From Roseivirga sp. (lineage in GTDB: Bacteria; Bacteroidota; Bacteroidia; Cytophagales; Cyclobacteriaceae), in contig JAAWWF010000009.1 of the NCBI GenBank assembly GCA_021404565.1, positions 62,001-126,000 of the forward strand: DNA of 64,000 bases, read 5' to 3'. Shown piece by piece: positions 62,692 to 64,000 of this stretch. A program made the translations under genes and the position numbers. Under the pieces are notes generated by a model, which was not told the origin of the DNA, ran no database searches, and was given only the letters and a program-made list of their open reading frames with translations. How positions within the stretch are numbered: position 1 is the first letter of the stretch; every line of letters begins with the position of its first letter.

Positions 62692-64000
62692 TCAGTCCAG
62701 GTAACTAAGTTCCATATCGACCGTCAGGTCCAGCTCATCCATAATGACTTTTGAAAGTCCTCTGGTACGGCTCATTTCATATTTATAAAAGAACTTCATG
62801 GTATGAATTTTAGCCTGGTAAAACTCAGTAGAGTAATCTGCCGAACCATTAGCCATGGCTTCGGCTGCAGTCGTAGCCATTTTCAGCCATTGCCAGCCAA
62901 TGACTATCGTGCCGAAGAAATCCATAAAGGTGGTGGCGTCTGCCAGGAAACGCTCGAAGTCTCCTTTTTGAGCAAGGGGCATCAAAGCTCCGATGGTTTG
63001 TTGAACAAGGCCTAAATTCATGGTAAGCTGTTGAGCGTAGGGGGTCAATGCCTCATGCTTCATAGCTCCGGCTATGGTGGCCTGCATTTCTGCGCCCAGC
63101 CATTCCAATACTTTACCATTTTTCAGCATTACTTTTCTACCCAACAGGTCCAGCGACTGGATACCGGTGGTACCTTCGTAAATGGAGATGATTCTGATAT
63201 CGCGGTAGTACTGCTGCAGAATGAAGTCCATGCAGAAGCCGTACCCTCCAAGTACCTGGAGCCCCTGACTTACCGATTCCATGCCTTTTTCGGCTGGGTA
63301 GGTCTTTGTTACCGGGGTCAGTAATTCCAGCAGGGCATTGTACCGCTCCTTTTCTTCCCCTTCGGTGATCATTTCCTGATCAAGGTAATGTGATGCCTGC
63401 AATATCAGGCTTAAGGAACCTTCTACTATGGCCTTTTGAAATAGCAACATACGCTTAACATCCGGATGATTGATAATCAGGGTCTGCTCACTGCCAATGT
63501 CTTTTTTACCTGCCGAGGTAAGCTTGCGGCCCTGGGGACGCTCATGGGCATATTCCAACGAGGCATAATAGGCAGCCGATGCAATGCCGGCTCCCATACG
63601 CCCGGTTGCAATGCGGGCTTCATTCATCATCTGAAACATATAGCTCAGACCCCGGTTGGCTTCTCCTACCAGCCAGCCTTCTGACTCTTCAAATACCAGG
63701 TGTGAGGTACAGTAGCCCCGTTGACCCAGTTTCTCGAATTCGCCAGCGGTAATAACATGGTTATCTTCCAACCCTCCATCAAGGGTAATCCTTTTCTTAG
63801 GTACCACAAATAGTGAAACTCCTTTTGTACCTGCAGGTGCGCCATCTACCCGTGCCAGTACCAGGTGAATGATATTATCAACAAACTGCTGATCTCCTGA
63901 AGAGATAAAAATCTTCTGGCCATTGATGCGATAACTCCCATTTTCGGTGGGAGAAGCGGTAGAAACAATGTCAGAGAGAGAGCTGCCGGCCTGTGGTTCT
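62692..64000 (-). CDS. Acyl-CoA dehydrogenase (N-terminus outside window)
   Basis: The frame is open to the end of the window. Upstream of 63807 it continues with G-Q-K-I-F-I-S-S-G-D-Q-Q and A-P-A-G-T-K-G-V-S-L-F-V-V-P, so a start at 63807 would be false. The visible part has the ACAD middle and C-terminal domains: M-N-E-A-R-I-A-T-G-R-M-G, then Q-V-L-G-G-Y-G-F and I-Y-E-G-T-T-G-I-Q, with a long C-terminal extension typical of 600-residue long-chain-type enzymes. It catalyses the first step of fatty-acid beta-oxidation. Confidence 0.92.
   Translation of the reverse strand, partial: EPQAGSSLSDIVSTASPTENGSYRINGQKIFISSGDQQFVDNIIHLVLARVDGAPAGTKGVSLFVVPKKRITLDGGLEDNHVITAGEFEKLGQRGYCTSHLVFEESEGWLVGEANRGLSYMFQMMNEARIATGRMGAGIASAAYYASLEYAHERPQGRKLTSAGKKDIGSEQTLIINHPDVKRMLLFQKAIVEGSLSLILQASHYLDQEMITEGEEKERYNALLELLTPVTKTYPAEKGMESVSQGLQVLGGYGFCMDFILQQYYRDIRIISIYEGTTGIQSLDLLGRKVMLKNGKVLEWLGAEMQATIAGAMKHEALTPYAQQLTMNLGLVQQTIGALMPLAQKGDFERFLADATTFMDFFGTIVIGWQWLKMATTAAEAMANGSADYSTEFYQAKIHTMKFFYKYEMSRTRGLSKVIMDELDLTVDMELSYLD

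Noticed and set aside
62692-63807. Complete acyl-CoA dehydrogenase starting at 63807
   Set aside because: The reading frame stays open with conserved sequence to the window end, so the GTG is internal.

Overview
The window looks like a chromosome segment from a Bacteroidetes bacterium of the Cytophagales type. The evidence is: an alternative complex III (Act) operon fused to an aa3-type oxidase operon, the long form of IspG, an S1 protein with a long acidic N-terminal tail, many small lipoproteins with SCxx-type lipoboxes, and promoters of the Bacteroidetes -33/-7 form (TTTG, about 19-20 bases, TAnnTTTG). The species assignment is inference; no rRNA gene is present.

Layout. 1-6150: an unrecognised 722-residue protein, a small lipoprotein, a TPR histidine kinase and a LytTR response regulator, with repeated GTTCC motifs between the divergent genes. 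6245-13081 (minus): a DUF2279 protein, a photolyase and a giant TamB-like protein. 13081-16579 (plus): tsaD, a coiled-coil protein, a hotdog thioesterase, smpB, an NlpC/P60 peptidase and an HNH nuclease. 16772-19792: two tandem paralogous lipoproteins, with an intrinsic-terminator sequence inside the second, then rpsA. 20538-20963: tRNA-Cys followed by about 2.3 copies of a 158/159-bp repeat that carries the tRNA 3' end and its terminator. 21289-23826: a carbamoyltransferase with DUF5989-like and SxtJ-like membrane proteins, resembling the SxtI/K/J trio. 24286-41173: the respiratory supercluster actABCDEF, coxB, coxA, ctaA, ctaB, two subunit III genes, subunit IV, a cysteine-less SCO-like protein, DUF420, a small CxxC protein and DUF983. 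41234-48429: a large NtrY-like sensor kinase and a large predicted outer-membrane protein. 48523-57590: rhodanese, MlaE/MlaF, SDR, VOC, IspG, a small membrane protein, two related lipoproteins, an MmcQ/YjbR protein and a Rieske oxygenase. 57663-64000 (minus): a hybrid histidine kinase paired with a FIST sensor, an isochorismatase-like hydrolase, an ENPP-like phosphodiesterase and a truncated acyl-CoA dehydrogenase running off the window.

How the genes work together. The Act complex oxidises menaquinol. Its haem c subunits (ActA, ActE) pass electrons to the CuA centre of CoxB and on to CoxA. CtaB and CtaA make haem A, and the SCO-like, DUF420 and DUF983 genes are probably assembly factors. A near-consensus promoter sits just before actA.

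The observations most worth following are the rtT-like repeats after tRNA-Cys, the terminator inside a signal-peptide coding region, the SxtI/K/J-like trio, the lipoprotein/TPR-kinase/LytTR module with its GTTCC sites beside an unknown triplicated-module protein, the roughly 170-bp inverted-repeat element present two to three times, and the head-to-head overlap of the tamB and tsaD start codons.
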